64,000 nt of DNA from Pseudomonas karstica (GCF_009707515.1 NZ_WLYI01000012.1:62001-126000), one strand, 5' to 3'; counted from the first letter of the stretch, positions 9,344 to 19,530 are shown. Program-made: numbers and translations. The notes: generated by a model from the sequence alone, not told the origin.

Positions 9344-9802
9344 ATGTTGACTCACTGGTTTCTCGCCGCTGTTCATCTGCTGGCCTTTGCCACGGCCCTG
9401 GCGTCAGTGCTGGCCCGCGGCAAGGGGTTACGTGGCCTGGCGAATACTGGGCCCTCGGCGGTACCGAGCGTATTGCTCGCGGACAATGTTTGGGGAATCA
9501 GCGCCCTGGTACTGTTGATCACGGGAGGGCTGCGAGCCTTCGGCGGATATGAAAAGGGCACCGAGTACTACCTGCATCAGCCGCTGTTCCACCTGAAGAT
9601 GACGCTATTGCTTTTTATCCTGTTGCTGGAAATCCAACCGATGATCCGCTTGATCAAATGGCGTATCGCGTTGGCTCGCGGCGGTGCACTGGATTTGCAC
9701 AAGGCAGGATTTTTTGCACGCATCAGCCATGTGCAGGCATTACTGATTGTGCTGATGCTCGTCGCCGCAACCGGCATGGCGCGTGGCATCGGGCTCGGCT
9801 AA
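9344..9802 (+). CDS. DUF2214 family membrane protein
   Basis: A 152-residue protein with four predicted transmembrane helices (roughly residues 2-22, 45-65, 80-100 and 128-148). The pattern with ADNVWGISALVLLITGGLRAF and a following YYLHQPLFHLKM segment matches DUF2214 as I know it. Function is unknown. The ATG at 9344 sits just after AGAGGGGG; the GTG at 9335 lies inside that purine-rich site and is unlikely. Confidence 0.7.
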   Translation: MLTHWFLAAVHLLAFATALASVLARGKGLRGLANTGPSAVPSVLLADNVWGISALVLLITGGLRAFGGYEKGTEYYLHQPLFHLKMTLLLFILLLEIQPMIRLIKWRIALARGGALDLHKAGFFARISHVQALLIVLMLVAATGMARGIGLG

Positions 9803-9928
9803 GCGGGCAATGAACTTTTTTGAGGGGGGAGAGCAGGTTCCTGTGCTTCGGCCTGGCCAAACCGAAGAGGCTTTCGCCAGCCGTTACAGTGAACGAAAAG
9901 GCTGGCTACTGGAGGCGCTTTAAGATGT

Positions 9929-10114
9929 TTAGTTTTTCTCCGGAGCCGTCAGGCCTGCCTGGATACGTTGGTAAATTTCCTCGCGGTGCACGGCAACATC
10001 TTTGGGAGCATTGATGCCGATTCGTACTTGCTGGCCGCTAACGCCCAGAATGGTGATCGTGATGTCATCACCGATGTTTATGCTTTCACCGACTTTGCGG
10101 GTGAGTATCAGCAT
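9929..10114 (-). CDS. rsmE: Carbon storage regulator, RsmE/CsrA type
   Basis: A 61-residue post-transcriptional regulator that binds GGA motifs in the 5' regions of mRNAs, usually blocking translation, and is titrated by Rsm small RNAs in the Gac/Rsm cascade. The start [11 protein letters not shown] and the RNA-binding residues L4 and R44 are intact, and the sequence runs through the C-terminal helix. The [13 protein letters not shown] stretch matches what I remember of P. fluorescens RsmE rather than RsmA. ATG 10114 follows AAGGAGA; this Shine-Dalgarno contains a GGA, so autoregulation as described for RsmE is plausible. It is a single-gene unit facing the DUF2214 gene. Confidence 0.88.
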   Translation of the reverse strand: MLILTRKVGESINIGDDITITILGVSGQQVRIGINAPKDVAVHREEIYQRIQAGLTAPEKN

Positions 10115-10361
10115 GATCTTCTCCTTGATTACTTTGAAGGACACACGTTCAGACAGTGCAGATGTCGGCTGTGTATAGATTACTGTGGAGTTGCTTCCCT
10201 GTGGCTGCTTTTTTCAGACGCATAAAGGCAGTATTAATTCCCATGGCGCCATCATACAGGTCTGCGAAACATCATTTGCATTGTTTAAGGCAGCGTTTAT
10301 GAGGGTCAGAATAGGTAGTGAATGATAAAGTTGCCTTTTTGATCCTCAAAGGAGCAGGGCA

Positions 10362-10742
10362 GTGCGTAAAGTAGCGATGGCAGTTGTGGTATTGGCATTG
10401 ACCGGTTGCGGCGAGGGCCGAAGTGTCGATGCTCCCAAGACCAAGCCTACCGTTACCGAGGCTCAACCCCAGGCTTCGGCGATTGCGGCCCAGGAGTGGG
10501 ATGTCTGGGTTGGTCCTCCGGACCATAAGCTGCAGGCGTTGACGGACCTGACTGCGTGGTTGCTTGAGCATGGTTTCAGTTTTTATCTGGTCAAGGAAGA
10601 CGGTAAGGACCAGGTTCTGCTCGGGCCGTTCAGCACCAAGGCCGAGGCTGAGGCGAAGCAGGCGCAATTAACGGAAAAACTGCTCAAGGCCAAGAAAAAC
10701 GACACGGTATCGCAAGTCATTGAACATAAGGTCTTACAGTAA
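10362..10742 (+). CDS. SPOR-domain lipoprotein
   Basis: A 126-residue lipoprotein. The N-terminus has a basic start, a hydrophobic stretch and the lipobox LTGC with Cys16 as acylation site. A flexible Thr/Pro/Ala linker follows, and residues about 45-112 (WDVWVGPP...VLLGPFSTKAEAEA) form a SPOR repeat, the fold that binds denuded peptidoglycan at division septa. Localisation is inferred to be envelope, outer-membrane anchored. The start is GTG at 10362 with AAAGGAG 9 bases upstream. It is a single gene followed by a shared terminator. Confidence 0.75.
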   Translation: MRKVAMAVVVLALTGCGEGRSVDAPKTKPTVTEAQPQASAIAAQEWDVWVGPPDHKLQALTDLTAWLLEHGFSFYLVKEDGKDQVLLGPFSTKAEAEAKQAQLTEKLLKAKKNDTVSQVIEHKVLQ

Positions 10743-10749
10743 GAAGGTG

Positions 10750-10778
10750 GCGAGCGGGATGTTACTGGTCCCGCTCGC
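10750..10778. terminator. Hairpin between convergent genes
   Basis: A perfect 10-bp inverted repeat (GCGAGCGGGA/TCCCGCTCGC) with a 9-base loop lies 7 bases after the SPOR lipoprotein stop and 10 bases before the end of the convergent endonuclease gene. No long T-run follows, so it is a moderate terminator candidate for either strand. Confidence 0.6.
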
Positions 10779-10788
10779 TTATCTCCCT

Positions 10789-11478
10789 TCAGCCGCAGGC
10801 TTTCAGGTTGACCGGGCCGACAAACTCATTGCCCCGCCCCATTACGCACGCCACGGTTTGATTGCGTTGGCGTTCCCAGCGTTGCGCCGGGTAAGTCCTG
10901 TTCCACACTTCGTACAGGCGGCGGTCCTGTTTTGACAAGCGCAAGCCGTACTGCTTGCTCATGTAAAAGTAAGTGCGGGCGATCATGCCGCGAATGGAGG
11001 GCCGAGGCATGACCTTCCTGGCTTTGAAGTCCACCTGGGTCAAGCAAGAGCCATATTGCCCGCTTTGCACCGGCAACCAGCCAAAGCTGAAGTTATTACG
11101 GTCCCCGTTGACCTCGCCGATGCTCGGTACCAAGTTGTGCAGGTCAGCTTCGGCACGTTTGTAGACGTCATCGCTACGGGTGCAGTTCTTGCGTCCGCCG
11201 TTCTTCCAGCACTGGCGCTGATGACCGATCTGCCAGGCGGGAACAATATGTTCCCACTCGATTCGCGCCGCCCGGTTGGCGTTCTTGCGCGGAATATAGC
11301 CACAGGCCTTCAGGTCCACGCGGTTACCCGTGTATTTGCAGCCGCAATAAAATTCTGTGGATTGCGGGGCGTAGAGTTTCCAGGCGACTTTCTTGGCTTC
11401 ACTGAATGAACGAGGTGCCTGGGCGTTTGCGGTGACAGCGAAAAACAGACAACACAGAGTAATAAAACGCAGACTCAT
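10789..11478 (-). CDS. endA: Secreted endonuclease I
   Basis: Extracytoplasmic nuclease of the EndA/NucM family, 229 residues, degrading DNA in the periplasm or outside the cell. A signal peptide (about residues 1-20, ending ANA) is followed by the ββα-metal nuclease core; IEWEHIVPAWQIG carries the catalytic His and DLHNLVPSIGEVNGDRNNF carries the metal-binding Asn. Paired cysteines (YCGCKYTG, QRQCWKNG) suggest disulfides. ATG 11478 is chosen because it begins the signal peptide and follows AAGGAAG. It lies 4 bases downstream of the DUF1654 gene and may be co-transcribed with it. Confidence 0.88.
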   Translation of the reverse strand: MSLRFITLCCLFFAVTANAQAPRSFSEAKKVAWKLYAPQSTEFYCGCKYTGNRVDLKACGYIPRKNANRAARIEWEHIVPAWQIGHQRQCWKNGGRKNCTRSDDVYKRAEADLHNLVPSIGEVNGDRNNFSFGWLPVQSGQYGSCLTQVDFKARKVMPRPSIRGMIARTYFYMSKQYGLRLSKQDRRLYEVWNRTYPAQRWERQRNQTVACVMGRGNEFVGPVNLKACG

Positions 11479-11482
11479 TGAC

Positions 11483-11734
11483 TCAATCTTCCTTCGGCAC
11501 AACCCAGAAAATTTGCACGCCGCCGTCATCGCGATGGGCGAGGGTGACGTTGTCGTTTTCCGCAATTTCTTCCAGTAGGCGTGCCCATTCGTCCTCCGGC
11601 TCATCCGGCAAGCGAAAGATCAAGGCAGCCTTGGCTTTCTGGGCATTGGTCGAGTTGATGATTTTTTGCACACGGATCGCCAGGCGTTCGTAGGCATCGG
11701 GTGGGGTGAGTGCTGCAGAGGAAGGCTTTGCCAC
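11483..11734 (-). CDS. DUF1654 domain protein
   Basis: An 83-residue soluble protein of a family found mainly in Pseudomonas, with the core YERLAIRVQKIINS and KAALIFRLPDEPEDEWARLLEEI. I chose the GTG at 11734, because AAGGAT lies 7 bases upstream, rather than the ATG at 11764, which lacks a Shine-Dalgarno. Function is unknown. The stop is 4 bases before the endonuclease start. Confidence 0.72.
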   Translation of the reverse strand: MAKPSSAALTPPDAYERLAIRVQKIINSTNAQKAKAALIFRLPDEPEDEWARLLEEIAENDNVTLAHRDDGGVQIFWVVPKED

Positions 11735-11898
11735 GGAGTGATCCTTATTAAGCTGTACGAACATACAGTATTTAACTGTGGGTAAATTCGCAACTGCTTA
11801 AAATCCAAGAAGCTCCCTTGGACCGTGGTTTATTTGTTTTTATGCAAAGTGGCTTTGTTTTTTAAAGATTTTTTGAGGAACAAGACCCAGGAAGGTAA

Positions 11899-11926
11899 AC
11901 CCACTCACGGTACGCCGCGAGTGGGT
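11899..11926 (-). terminator. Hairpin downstream of the asparaginase gene
   Basis: An 8-bp stem (ACCCACTC/GAGTGGGT) is extended by an inner CGG/CCG pair. On the minus strand it is followed by TTTACC, so the U-run is short. It lies 36 bases after the asparaginase stop. Confidence 0.45.
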
Positions 11927-11961
11927 GGTGGCCCAACCATCAAGGCCAGGTCGAGGGAGGA

Positions 11962-13089
<1,128 letters not shown>

Positions 13090-13437
13090 TCATCTAGAAA
13101 CACCCGGGCAGATCTGAAGCCACGAGGTGCTGTGTAAGAGCAGGATTTGTACCAGTAGGGTTTTGTTCGGTTATTTATTTCAACATATTGATTTATATAG
13201 GTATTTTCTAGATTATTGCGATAATTAATCAATGTTCCTGTCCGGCTTTCCGAACAAAGGAGGGGCTTGTGTTCGGTTGTCCGAAAAGCAAGCTGGAAAG
13301 TGGTTGGAGTAACCCTCTGAATAAACCAACTGTTGTCACTGCAGAGAACGATTAACTGACAGAAATGTTTATCGAGTTCGGCAACTTGGCTGTAGGGCAC
13401 GACTTAGAGCGGATTCAGACAAAGGCTTTATCTTTCG

Positions 13438-13466
13438 TTGACAAATCTCGACAAGATTCGCATAGT
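13438..13466 (+). promoter_or_regulatory. Promoter of the ribose operon
   Basis: TTGACA at 13438 and CATAGT at 13461 are separated by 17 bases. The expected start of transcription, near 13473, falls at the edge of the palindromic operator at 13475. The spacer 13051-13613 between ansB and rbsB holds no gene; apart from this promoter and operator I see nothing else in it. Confidence 0.72.
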
Positions 13467-13474
13467 TTGTTCAA

Positions 13475-13488
13475 CGCAAACGTTTGCG
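13475..13488. promoter_or_regulatory. LacI-type operator, probable RbsR site
   Basis: A perfect 14-bp palindrome, CGCAAACGTTTGCG, has the central CG and AAACGTTT core common to LacI-family operators, including E. coli RbsR sites. Its place at the predicted transcription start of rbsB, with rbsR inside the operon, supports ribose-relieved repression. Confidence 0.78.
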
Positions 13489-13613
13489 AGTTGTTTCGCG
13501 GGTACTCCATGAGTGCCGTGAACATTCGTATCAGCCATCCTGGATGGGAAGGTTGCCGAAGCGTTCTTCGGTGCAAGCGTTGCTCACAATAATCATAAGA
13601 TCGGAGTGAACCC

Positions 13614-14573
13614 ATGAAGCTGCCATTTGCTGGACGTCTTCTTGCTGTCGCTGTGCTTGCCGCCGCATCCGCTGCTCTGCCCCTCTCCAATGCATTCGCC
13701 GATGACACCGCCGCCAAACCCAAGGTCGGCCTGGTGATGAAGTCCCTCGCCAACGAGTTTTTTGTCACGATGCAAGATGGCGCCAAGGAGTACCAGAAAG
13801 CCCACTCCGCCGACTTTGAAATGATCACCAACGGTATCAAGAACGAAACCGATACCTCCGCTCAGATTGATATCGTCAATCAGATGATCCTGGCGAAAGT
13901 GAATGCAATCGTCATCGCGCCTGCCGATTCCAAGGCTCTGGTCACCGTACTGAAGAAAGCCTCCGATGCCGGTATCAAGGTCGTCAATATCGATAACCGC
14001 CTGGATCCGGATGTACTGAAAAGCAAAAGTCTCACTATTCCCTTCGTTGGCCCTGACAACCGCAAGGGTTCACGCCTGGTGGGTGATTACCTGGCCAAGC
14101 AACTGGCCGCAGGTGACAAGGTCGGCATTATTGAAGGTGTACCGACCACCACTAACGCCCAGCAGCGTACCGCAGGCTTCAAGGATGCGATGGATGCTGC
14201 CGGCATGAAGATCGTTTCCACTCAATCCGGTAACTGGGAAATCGATCAAGGGCAAAAAGTGGCCTCTGCCATGTTGAGCGAATACCCGGACCTCAAGGCA
14301 CTGTTGGCGGGTAACGACAACATGGCCCTGGGCGCTGTTTCTGCGGTACGCGCTGCAGGCAAGGCGGGCAAGGTTCAGGTGGTGGGCTACGACAACATCG
14401 TGGCCATCAAGCCGATGCTGCAGGACGGTCGTGTCCTGGCGACCGCCGACCAGGCTGCCGCCCAGCAAGCGGTCTTCGGCATCCAGAATGCACTGAAGTT
14501 GATCAAGGGTGAAAAAGTAGACGCCGTTGATGGAGTGATCGAAACCCCGGTCGAACTCGTTCTCAAGCAGTAA
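13614..14573 (+). CDS. rbsB: Ribose ABC transporter substrate-binding protein
   Basis: A 319-residue periplasmic sugar-binding protein (Peripla_BP_4 family). Residues 1-29 form a signal peptide ending AFA. The mature part begins KVGLVMKSLANEFFVTMQDGAKE and contains the hinge-region motif DNRLDP and the VQVVGYDN stretch typical of RbsB. It delivers ribose to RbsAC. GGAG precedes the ATG at 13614. It is the first gene of rbsBACRKD, directly after the predicted promoter and operator, and a stable hairpin follows the stop, which could raise the amount of binding protein relative to the transporter. Confidence 0.92.
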   Translation: MKLPFAGRLLAVAVLAAASAALPLSNAFADDTAAKPKVGLVMKSLANEFFVTMQDGAKEYQKAHSADFEMITNGIKNETDTSAQIDIVNQMILAKVNAIVIAPADSKALVTVLKKASDAGIKVVNIDNRLDPDVLKSKSLTIPFVGPDNRKGSRLVGDYLAKQLAAGDKVGIIEGVPTTTNAQQRTAGFKDAMDAAGMKIVSTQSGNWEIDQGQKVASAMLSEYPDLKALLAGNDNMALGAVSAVRAAGKAGKVQVVGYDNIVAIKPMLQDGRVLATADQAAAQQAVFGIQNALKLIKGEKVDAVDGVIETPVELVLKQ

Positions 14574-14593
14574 TTCCTGATTGCACCCAACAA

Positions 14594-14616
14594 CGTCCGC
14601 TCTACGTGAGCGGACG
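14594..14616 (+). other. Intercistronic hairpin rbsB-rbsA
   Basis: A perfect 9-bp stem (CGTCCGCTC/GAGCGGACG) with a 5-base loop starts 20 bases after the rbsB stop and ends just before the rbsA Shine-Dalgarno. No T-run follows, so it looks like an mRNA-stabilising or partial-termination structure rather than a full terminator. Confidence 0.65.
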
Positions 14617-14631
14617 CCTGGAGACTTTTGT

Positions 14632-16185
14632 ATGTCATCTTGCGCATCGAACGCTGTCCTCTCGGTCAGCGGTATCGGCAAGACCTATACCCAACCGGTC
14701 CTGACCGACATCACCCTTACGCTCAATCGCGGGGAAGTGTTAGCGCTGACTGGTGAGAACGGTGCAGGCAAAAGCACGTTGTCGAAGATCATTGGTGGCC
14801 TGGTCACACCGACGACCGGGCAAATGCAGTTCAATGGCCAGGCCTTCGCCCCGGGCAGTCGTACCCAGGCCGAGGAGCAGGGGGTGCGCATGGTCATGCA
14901 GGAGCTCAACCTGCTGCCCACCCTGACGGTGGCCGAGAACCTGTTTTTGCACAACCTGCCTAACCACGGTGGCTGGATCAGCCGCAAGCAATTGCGCAAG
15001 GCTGCCATCGAAGCCATGGCCCAGGTCGGTCTCGACGCTATTGACCCGGACACCCTGGTCGGCAGCCTGGGTATGGGTCACCAGCAGATGGTCGAGATTG
15101 CCCGCAACTTGATCGGCGACTGTCGTGTGCTGATTCTCGACGAGCCGACGGCGATGCTGACGGCTCGGGAAGTCGAGATGCTGTTCGAACAAATCACCCG
15201 CCTGCAGGCTCGGGGCGTGGCGATTATCTATATCTCCCATCGGTTGGAAGAGCTGGCCCGCGTCGCCCAACGCATTGCGGTATTGCGTGACGGCAACCTG
15301 GTGTGTGTCGAACCGATGGTCAATTACAACAGTGAGCAACTGGTCACGTTGATGGTCGGCCGCGAGCTGGGCGAAAAGATCGACCTGGGCCCACGTACGA
15401 TTGGCGCACCCGCGCTGACGGTAAAAGGCCTGACCCGCTCGGATAAGGTCCGCGATGTGTCCTTTGAAGTGCGTGCCGGTGAAATATACGGAATCTCCGG
15501 TCTGATCGGCGCCGGCCGTACCGAGTTATTGCGCCTGATCTTTGGTGCGGACCTGGCCGACAGCGGCACCGTCGCCCTGGGCTCGCCTGCTCAGGTGGTG
15601 AGCATCCGCTCTCCAGTGGATGCGGTTGGTCACGGCATAGCCCTGATCACCGAAGACCGAAAGGGCGAAGGCTTGCTGCTGACCCAATCGATCAGCGCCA
15701 ATATTGCTTTGGGCAATATGCCGAAGGTTTCCAGCGCTGGCCTGGTCAACGGTCGCGACGAAACTGCCCTGGCCAAGCGCCAAGTCGACGCCATGCGAAT
15801 CCGCAGTTCCAGCCCGTCACAGTTGGTGTCCGAGTTGTCGGGCGGCAACCAGCAGAAAGTGGTGATTGGCCGCTGGCTGGAGCGTGATTGTGCGGTGATG
15901 CTGTTCGATGAGCCGACCCGTGGTATCGACGTCGGCGCCAAATTCGATATTTATGCCTTGCTCGGTGAGTTGACGCGCCAGGGCAAAGCGCTAGTGGTGG
16001 TGTCCAGCGACCTGCGTGAGTTGATGCTGATCTGCGATCGGATCGGCGTGCTGTCCGCCGGGCGCCTGATCGAGACCTTCGAGCGCGATAGCTGGACCCA
16101 GGACGAATTGCTCGCCGCCGCGTTTGCCGGCTATCAGAAACGTGATGCGTTGCTCAACGAAGCGGCGCCTAGGAATACCCCATGA
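14632..16185 (+). CDS. rbsA: Ribose ABC transporter ATP-binding protein
   Basis: A 517-residue double ATPase of the carbohydrate-uptake-2 family. The first nucleotide-binding domain has Walker A GENGAGKST and Walker B LILDEPTAM. The second has a degenerate Walker A (GLIGAGRTE), the signature LSGGNQQKVVIGRWL and Walker B VMLFDEPTRG. The loss of Walker A lysine in the second half is normal for RbsA/MglA. I chose ATG 14632, preceded by GGAG, over upstream in-frame starts that would run through the hairpin. Its stop overlaps rbsC as ATGA. Confidence 0.93.
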   Translation: MSSCASNAVLSVSGIGKTYTQPVLTDITLTLNRGEVLALTGENGAGKSTLSKIIGGLVTPTTGQMQFNGQAFAPGSRTQAEEQGVRMVMQELNLLPTLTVAENLFLHNLPNHGGWISRKQLRKAAIEAMAQVGLDAIDPDTLVGSLGMGHQQMVEIARNLIGDCRVLILDEPTAMLTAREVEMLFEQITRLQARGVAIIYISHRLEELARVAQRIAVLRDGNLVCVEPMVNYNSEQLVTLMVGRELGEKIDLGPRTIGAPALTVKGLTRSDKVRDVSFEVRAGEIYGISGLIGAGRTELLRLIFGADLADSGTVALGSPAQVVSIRSPVDAVGHGIALITEDRKGEGLLLTQSISANIALGNMPKVSSAGLVNGRDETALAKRQVDAMRIRSSSPSQLVSELSGGNQQKVVIGRWLERDCAVMLFDEPTRGIDVGAKFDIYALLGELTRQGKALVVVSSDLRELMLICDRIGVLSAGRLIETFERDSWTQDELLAAAFAGYQKRDALLNEAAPRNTP

Positions 16186-17159
16186 AAACTGCACCTTCTG
16201 CCGCGAAACGTAGTGGCAACTTCTACGGCCTGGGTACTTACCTGGGCCTGGCCGGCGCATTGCTGGCGATGATTGCGCTGTTCTCGTTCCTGAGTGACCA
16301 CTTCCTGTCCTATGGCACCTTCAGCACCCTGGCCAACCAGATTCCAGACTTGATGGTGCTGGCGGTGGGCATGACCTTCGTCCTGATCATCGGCGGCATT
16401 GATCTATCGGTGGGCTCGGTGCTGGCCCTGGCGGCGTCCGCCGTCAGCGTGGCGATCCTCGGCTGGGGCTGGAGCGTACTGCCGGCTGCACTGCTGGGCA
16501 TGGGTTGCGCGGCGCTGGCGGGAACCATTACCGGCTCTATCACCGTAGCCTGGCGTATCCCGTCATTTATCGTTTCCCTAGGCGTACTGGAAATGGCCCG
16601 CGGTGTGGCGTACCAGATGACTGGCTCGCGTACCGCGTATATCGGCGACTCCTTTGCCTGGTTGTCAAACCCGATTGCCTTTGGTATTTCGCCTTCGTTC
16701 ATCATCGCCTTTTTGGTGATCATTGCTGCCCAGTTCATATTGACCCGGACGGTATTCGGTCGTTATCTGATCGGTATTGGCACCAACGAAGAGGCCGTGC
16801 GACTGGCGGGGATCAATCCCAAGCCCTATAAAGTGTTGGTGTTTAGCCTGATGGGGTTGCTGGCCGGTGTTGCAGCGCTATTCCAGATTTCCCGCCTGGA
16901 AGCAGCGGACCCGAATGCCGGTTCCGGCCTGGAACTGCAAGTGATCGCAGCGGTGGTGATTGGTGGTACCAGCCTGATGGGTGGTCGTGGCTCAGTCATC
17001 AGTACTTTCTTCGGCGTGCTGATCATTTCGGTACTGGCGGCAGGGCTGGCGCAGATTGGTGCTACCGAGCCAACCAAGCGCATCATTACCGGTGCGGTGA
17101 TCGTGATCGCAGTGGTGCTGGATACCTATCGCAGCCAGCGCGCCAGTCGGCGGGCCTGA
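16182..17159 (+). CDS. rbsC: Ribose ABC transporter permease
   Basis: A 325-residue inner-membrane permease (BPD_transp_2 family) with about eight to ten hydrophobic segments starting near residue 15. The conserved VIIGGIDLSVGS motif near residue 70 and GGTSLMGGRGSVIST near residue 265 are typical of RbsC. It forms the channel with RbsA. The start overlaps the rbsA stop by 4 bases; the stop is 3 bases before rbsR. Confidence 0.92.
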   Translation: MKTAPSAAKRSGNFYGLGTYLGLAGALLAMIALFSFLSDHFLSYGTFSTLANQIPDLMVLAVGMTFVLIIGGIDLSVGSVLALAASAVSVAILGWGWSVLPAALLGMGCAALAGTITGSITVAWRIPSFIVSLGVLEMARGVAYQMTGSRTAYIGDSFAWLSNPIAFGISPSFIIAFLVIIAAQFILTRTVFGRYLIGIGTNEEAVRLAGINPKPYKVLVFSLMGLLAGVAALFQISRLEAADPNAGSGLELQVIAAVVIGGTSLMGGRGSVISTFFGVLIISVLAAGLAQIGATEPTKRIITGAVIVIAVVLDTYRSQRASRRA

Positions 17160-17162
17160 GTC

Positions 17163-18185
17163 ATGGCAACCATCAAGGATGTGGCGGCGTTGGCGGGGAT
17201 TTCCTATACCACGGTGTCCCATGTAGTGAACAAGTCCCGTCCAGTCAGCGAGCCTGTACGGATCAAGGTCGAAGCAGCCATCAAGCAGCTCGATTATGTG
17301 CCCAGCGCCGTCGCACGTTCACTGAAGGCCAAGACCACCGCGACCATCGGTTTGCTGGTGCCCAATAGCCTCAACCCGTATTTCGCGGAGTTGGCCCGGG
17401 GTATCGAGGATTACTGCGAGCGTAACGGTTACTGTGTGATCCTCTGCAACTCCGACGATAACGCTGAAAAGCAGCGCAGTTATCTAAGGGTTCTGCTGGA
17501 GAAGCGTATCGACGGGTTGATCGTGACCTCGGTTGGCGGCGACGACAGCGGCCTGGCCACGGGATTGAAAGCCGTGCGCACACCTATGGTCATTGTCGAC
17601 CGGGCGCTGGATGGTATTGATGTCGACCTGGTGCGCATCGATCACGAACAAGGCGCCTACCTGGCGACTTGGCATTTGCTGGAGTTGGGGCATCGAGATA
17701 TTGCCTGCATCGGCGGGCCAGGGCATACCCGGGTGGCGCAAATGCGTCTGGCGGGCTATTACCGTGCCTTGAGCGAGGCTGGGGTTGAGGTGGCAGGTGG
17801 TCGGGTGCTGGAGAGCGACTTCACCAGTACCGGCGGCTATGCAGCTGCGGCACAATTGCTGGCGGACAGCCCTCCCAGCGCAATTTTTGCCGGCAACGAC
17901 ATGATCGGCTTCGGTGTATTGCGCGCCGCTGCCGAGCGCAATATCCGCGTGCCCGGTGAGCTGTCGGTGATCGGTTTTGATGATATTCAGATGAGCCGCT
18001 ATGTCTATCCGGCACTGACCACGGTGGGCCAGTCAATCCTGCAACTGGGGGAGATGGCGGCAGAGCTTTTACTGCGACGAATTGCGACCCCCCAATTGCC
18101 GGTCGATCAACGCATCGTGACGCCAAGTATTGTTTTGCGTGAGTCCACGGCGCCATTGGCCAGTGTGTTCACCCGATATCGCTGA
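17163..18185 (+). CDS. rbsR: Ribose operon repressor, LacI family
   Basis: A 340-residue LacI-type regulator. Residues 1-50 form the helix-turn-helix ATIKDVAALAGISYTTVSHV and the hinge helix containing PSAVARSLK, followed by a periplasmic-binding-protein-like sensor domain (IGLLVPNSLNPYFAELARG). It should bind the palindrome at 13475 and release on ribose or a phosphorylated form. Being encoded inside the operon it controls, it is autoregulated in this model. ATG 17163 has only a weak upstream site, so coupling to rbsC translation is likely. Confidence 0.9.
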   Translation: MATIKDVAALAGISYTTVSHVVNKSRPVSEPVRIKVEAAIKQLDYVPSAVARSLKAKTTATIGLLVPNSLNPYFAELARGIEDYCERNGYCVILCNSDDNAEKQRSYLRVLLEKRIDGLIVTSVGGDDSGLATGLKAVRTPMVIVDRALDGIDVDLVRIDHEQGAYLATWHLLELGHRDIACIGGPGHTRVAQMRLAGYYRALSEAGVEVAGGRVLESDFTSTGGYAAAAQLLADSPPSAIFAGNDMIGFGVLRAAAERNIRVPGELSVIGFDDIQMSRYVYPALTTVGQSILQLGEMAAELLLRRIATPQLPVDQRIVTPSIVLRESTAPLASVFTRYR

Positions 18186-18208
18186 ACCGAATTGATGAGT
18201 ACTGATGT

Positions 18209-19129
18209 ATGCCAGCAAAAAACGTAGTGGTAGTAGGCAGCCTGAACATGGACCTGGTCACCCGGGCCACTCGGCTGCCCCGCGCCGGTGAAACCCTGAT
18301 CGGCCAATCCTTTTTCACCGTGCCGGGAGGCAAGGGCGCCAACCAGGCGGTCGCGGCGGCGCGCCTGGGTGCAAGTGTTGCCATGGTGGGGTGCGTGGGC
18401 ACCGATGCGTATGGCGTTCAACTGCGGGATGCGTTGCTGGTGGAGGGTATTGATTGCCAGGCTGTCAGCGAGGTGGACGGCTCCAGCGGTGTGGCGCTGA
18501 TTGTGGTGGATGACAGCAGTCAGAATGCAATTGTCATTGTTGCTGGCAGTAACGGCCAACTTACGCCTGCTTCATTGCAGGCGTTCGACAGCGTGCTGCA
18601 GGCCGCTGACGTGATCGTCTGCCAGCTTGAGGTGCCGATGGACACCGTGGGTCACACTCTCAAGCGCGGCCGCGAACTGGGCAAGACCGTGATCCTCAAT
18701 CCAGCCCCTGCCAGCGGTCCATTGCCCGAGGAGTGGTATGCCTCGATCGACTACCTGATTCCCAATGAGAGTGAGGCTTGGGCCTTGAGCGGCGTAGTGG
18801 TCGACTCTCTGGACACGGCCAAGGCCGCGGCCACGCGCCTGATCAAGGCCGGTGCTGGCAAAGTAATTATTACCCTCGGTGCCCAAGGCGCACTTTTTGC
18901 CGATGGGCACGCTTTCGAGCACCTCGAGGCGCCCAAGGTCAAGGCAGTGGATACCACTGCTGCCGGTGACACCTTTGTGGGCGGTTTTGCGGCGGCGCTA
19001 GCCAACGGTAAGCGCGAAGCCGAGGCCATTCGTTTTGGTCAGGTCGCAGCGGCGTTGTCGGTCACCCGTGCCGGTGCGCAACCCTCCATCCCGACGCTGC
19101 TTGATGTTCAAGGTTTTGATCCCTCATGA
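18209..19129 (+). CDS. rbsK: Ribokinase
   Basis: PfkB-family kinase of 306 residues, phosphorylating ribose to ribose-5-phosphate. The N-terminal signature [15 protein letters not shown] and C-terminal [13 protein letters not shown], which contains the catalytic Asp and the anion hole, are intact. [10 protein letters not shown] near residue 8 is the usual ribose-binding start. It overlaps rbsD by 4 bases (ATGA). Confidence 0.93.
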   Translation: MPAKNVVVVGSLNMDLVTRATRLPRAGETLIGQSFFTVPGGKGANQAVAAARLGASVAMVGCVGTDAYGVQLRDALLVEGIDCQAVSEVDGSSGVALIVVDDSSQNAIVIVAGSNGQLTPASLQAFDSVLQAADVIVCQLEVPMDTVGHTLKRGRELGKTVILNPAPASGPLPEEWYASIDYLIPNESEAWALSGVVVDSLDTAKAAATRLIKAGAGKVIITLGAQGALFADGHAFEHLEAPKVKAVDTTAAGDTFVGGFAAALANGKREAEAIRFGQVAAALSVTRAGAQPSIPTLLDVQGFDPS

Positions 19130-19530
19130 AAAAGACACCCTTACTCAATATCGCCCTGTCGCGGCTGATTGCTTCCCTTGGTCACGGCGACATCCTGGTG
19201 ATCGGGGATGCTGGTTTGCCGGTACCTCCGGGCGTCGAATTGATTGACCTGGCGTTGACAAAGGGTATTCCCGACTTCATCAGCACCCTGCGTATCGTGC
19301 TCAGTGAGATGCAGGTGGAAAGCCATGTGCTGGCCGAAGAGATTCTGCTCAAGCAGCCGCCGGCACTGGCTGACCTGAACCTACTGAGTGAACAGGCGGC
19401 CCTTGGTGAGCGCCGCTTGCTCAGCCATGAAGCATTCAAGCAACTCAGCCGCAAGGCCAGGGCTGTGGTGCGTACTGGCGAGTGTCAGCCCTACTGCAAT
19501 ATCGCACTGGTCTCCGGTGTGACCTTCTAG
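19126..19530 (+). CDS. rbsD: D-ribose pyranase
   Basis: Interconverts the pyranose and furanose forms of ribose so that RbsK receives its substrate. The product is 134 residues, the usual length, with catalytic H20 in [17 protein letters not shown] and the family C-terminal [16 protein letters not shown]. It is translationally coupled to rbsK, and the nucleoside hydrolase start follows 26 bases after its stop. Confidence 0.93.
   Translation: MKKTPLLNIALSRLIASLGHGDILVIGDAGLPVPPGVELIDLALTKGIPDFISTLRIVLSEMQVESHVLAEEILLKQPPALADLNLLSEQAALGERRLLSHEAFKQLSRKARAVVRTGECQPYCNIALVSGVTF

Noticed and set aside
9870..9910. Inverted repeat GCCAGCC/GGCTGGC between the DUF2214 and rsmE genes
   Set aside because: Only 7-bp arms with a 17-base loop and no T-run; too weak to call a terminator.
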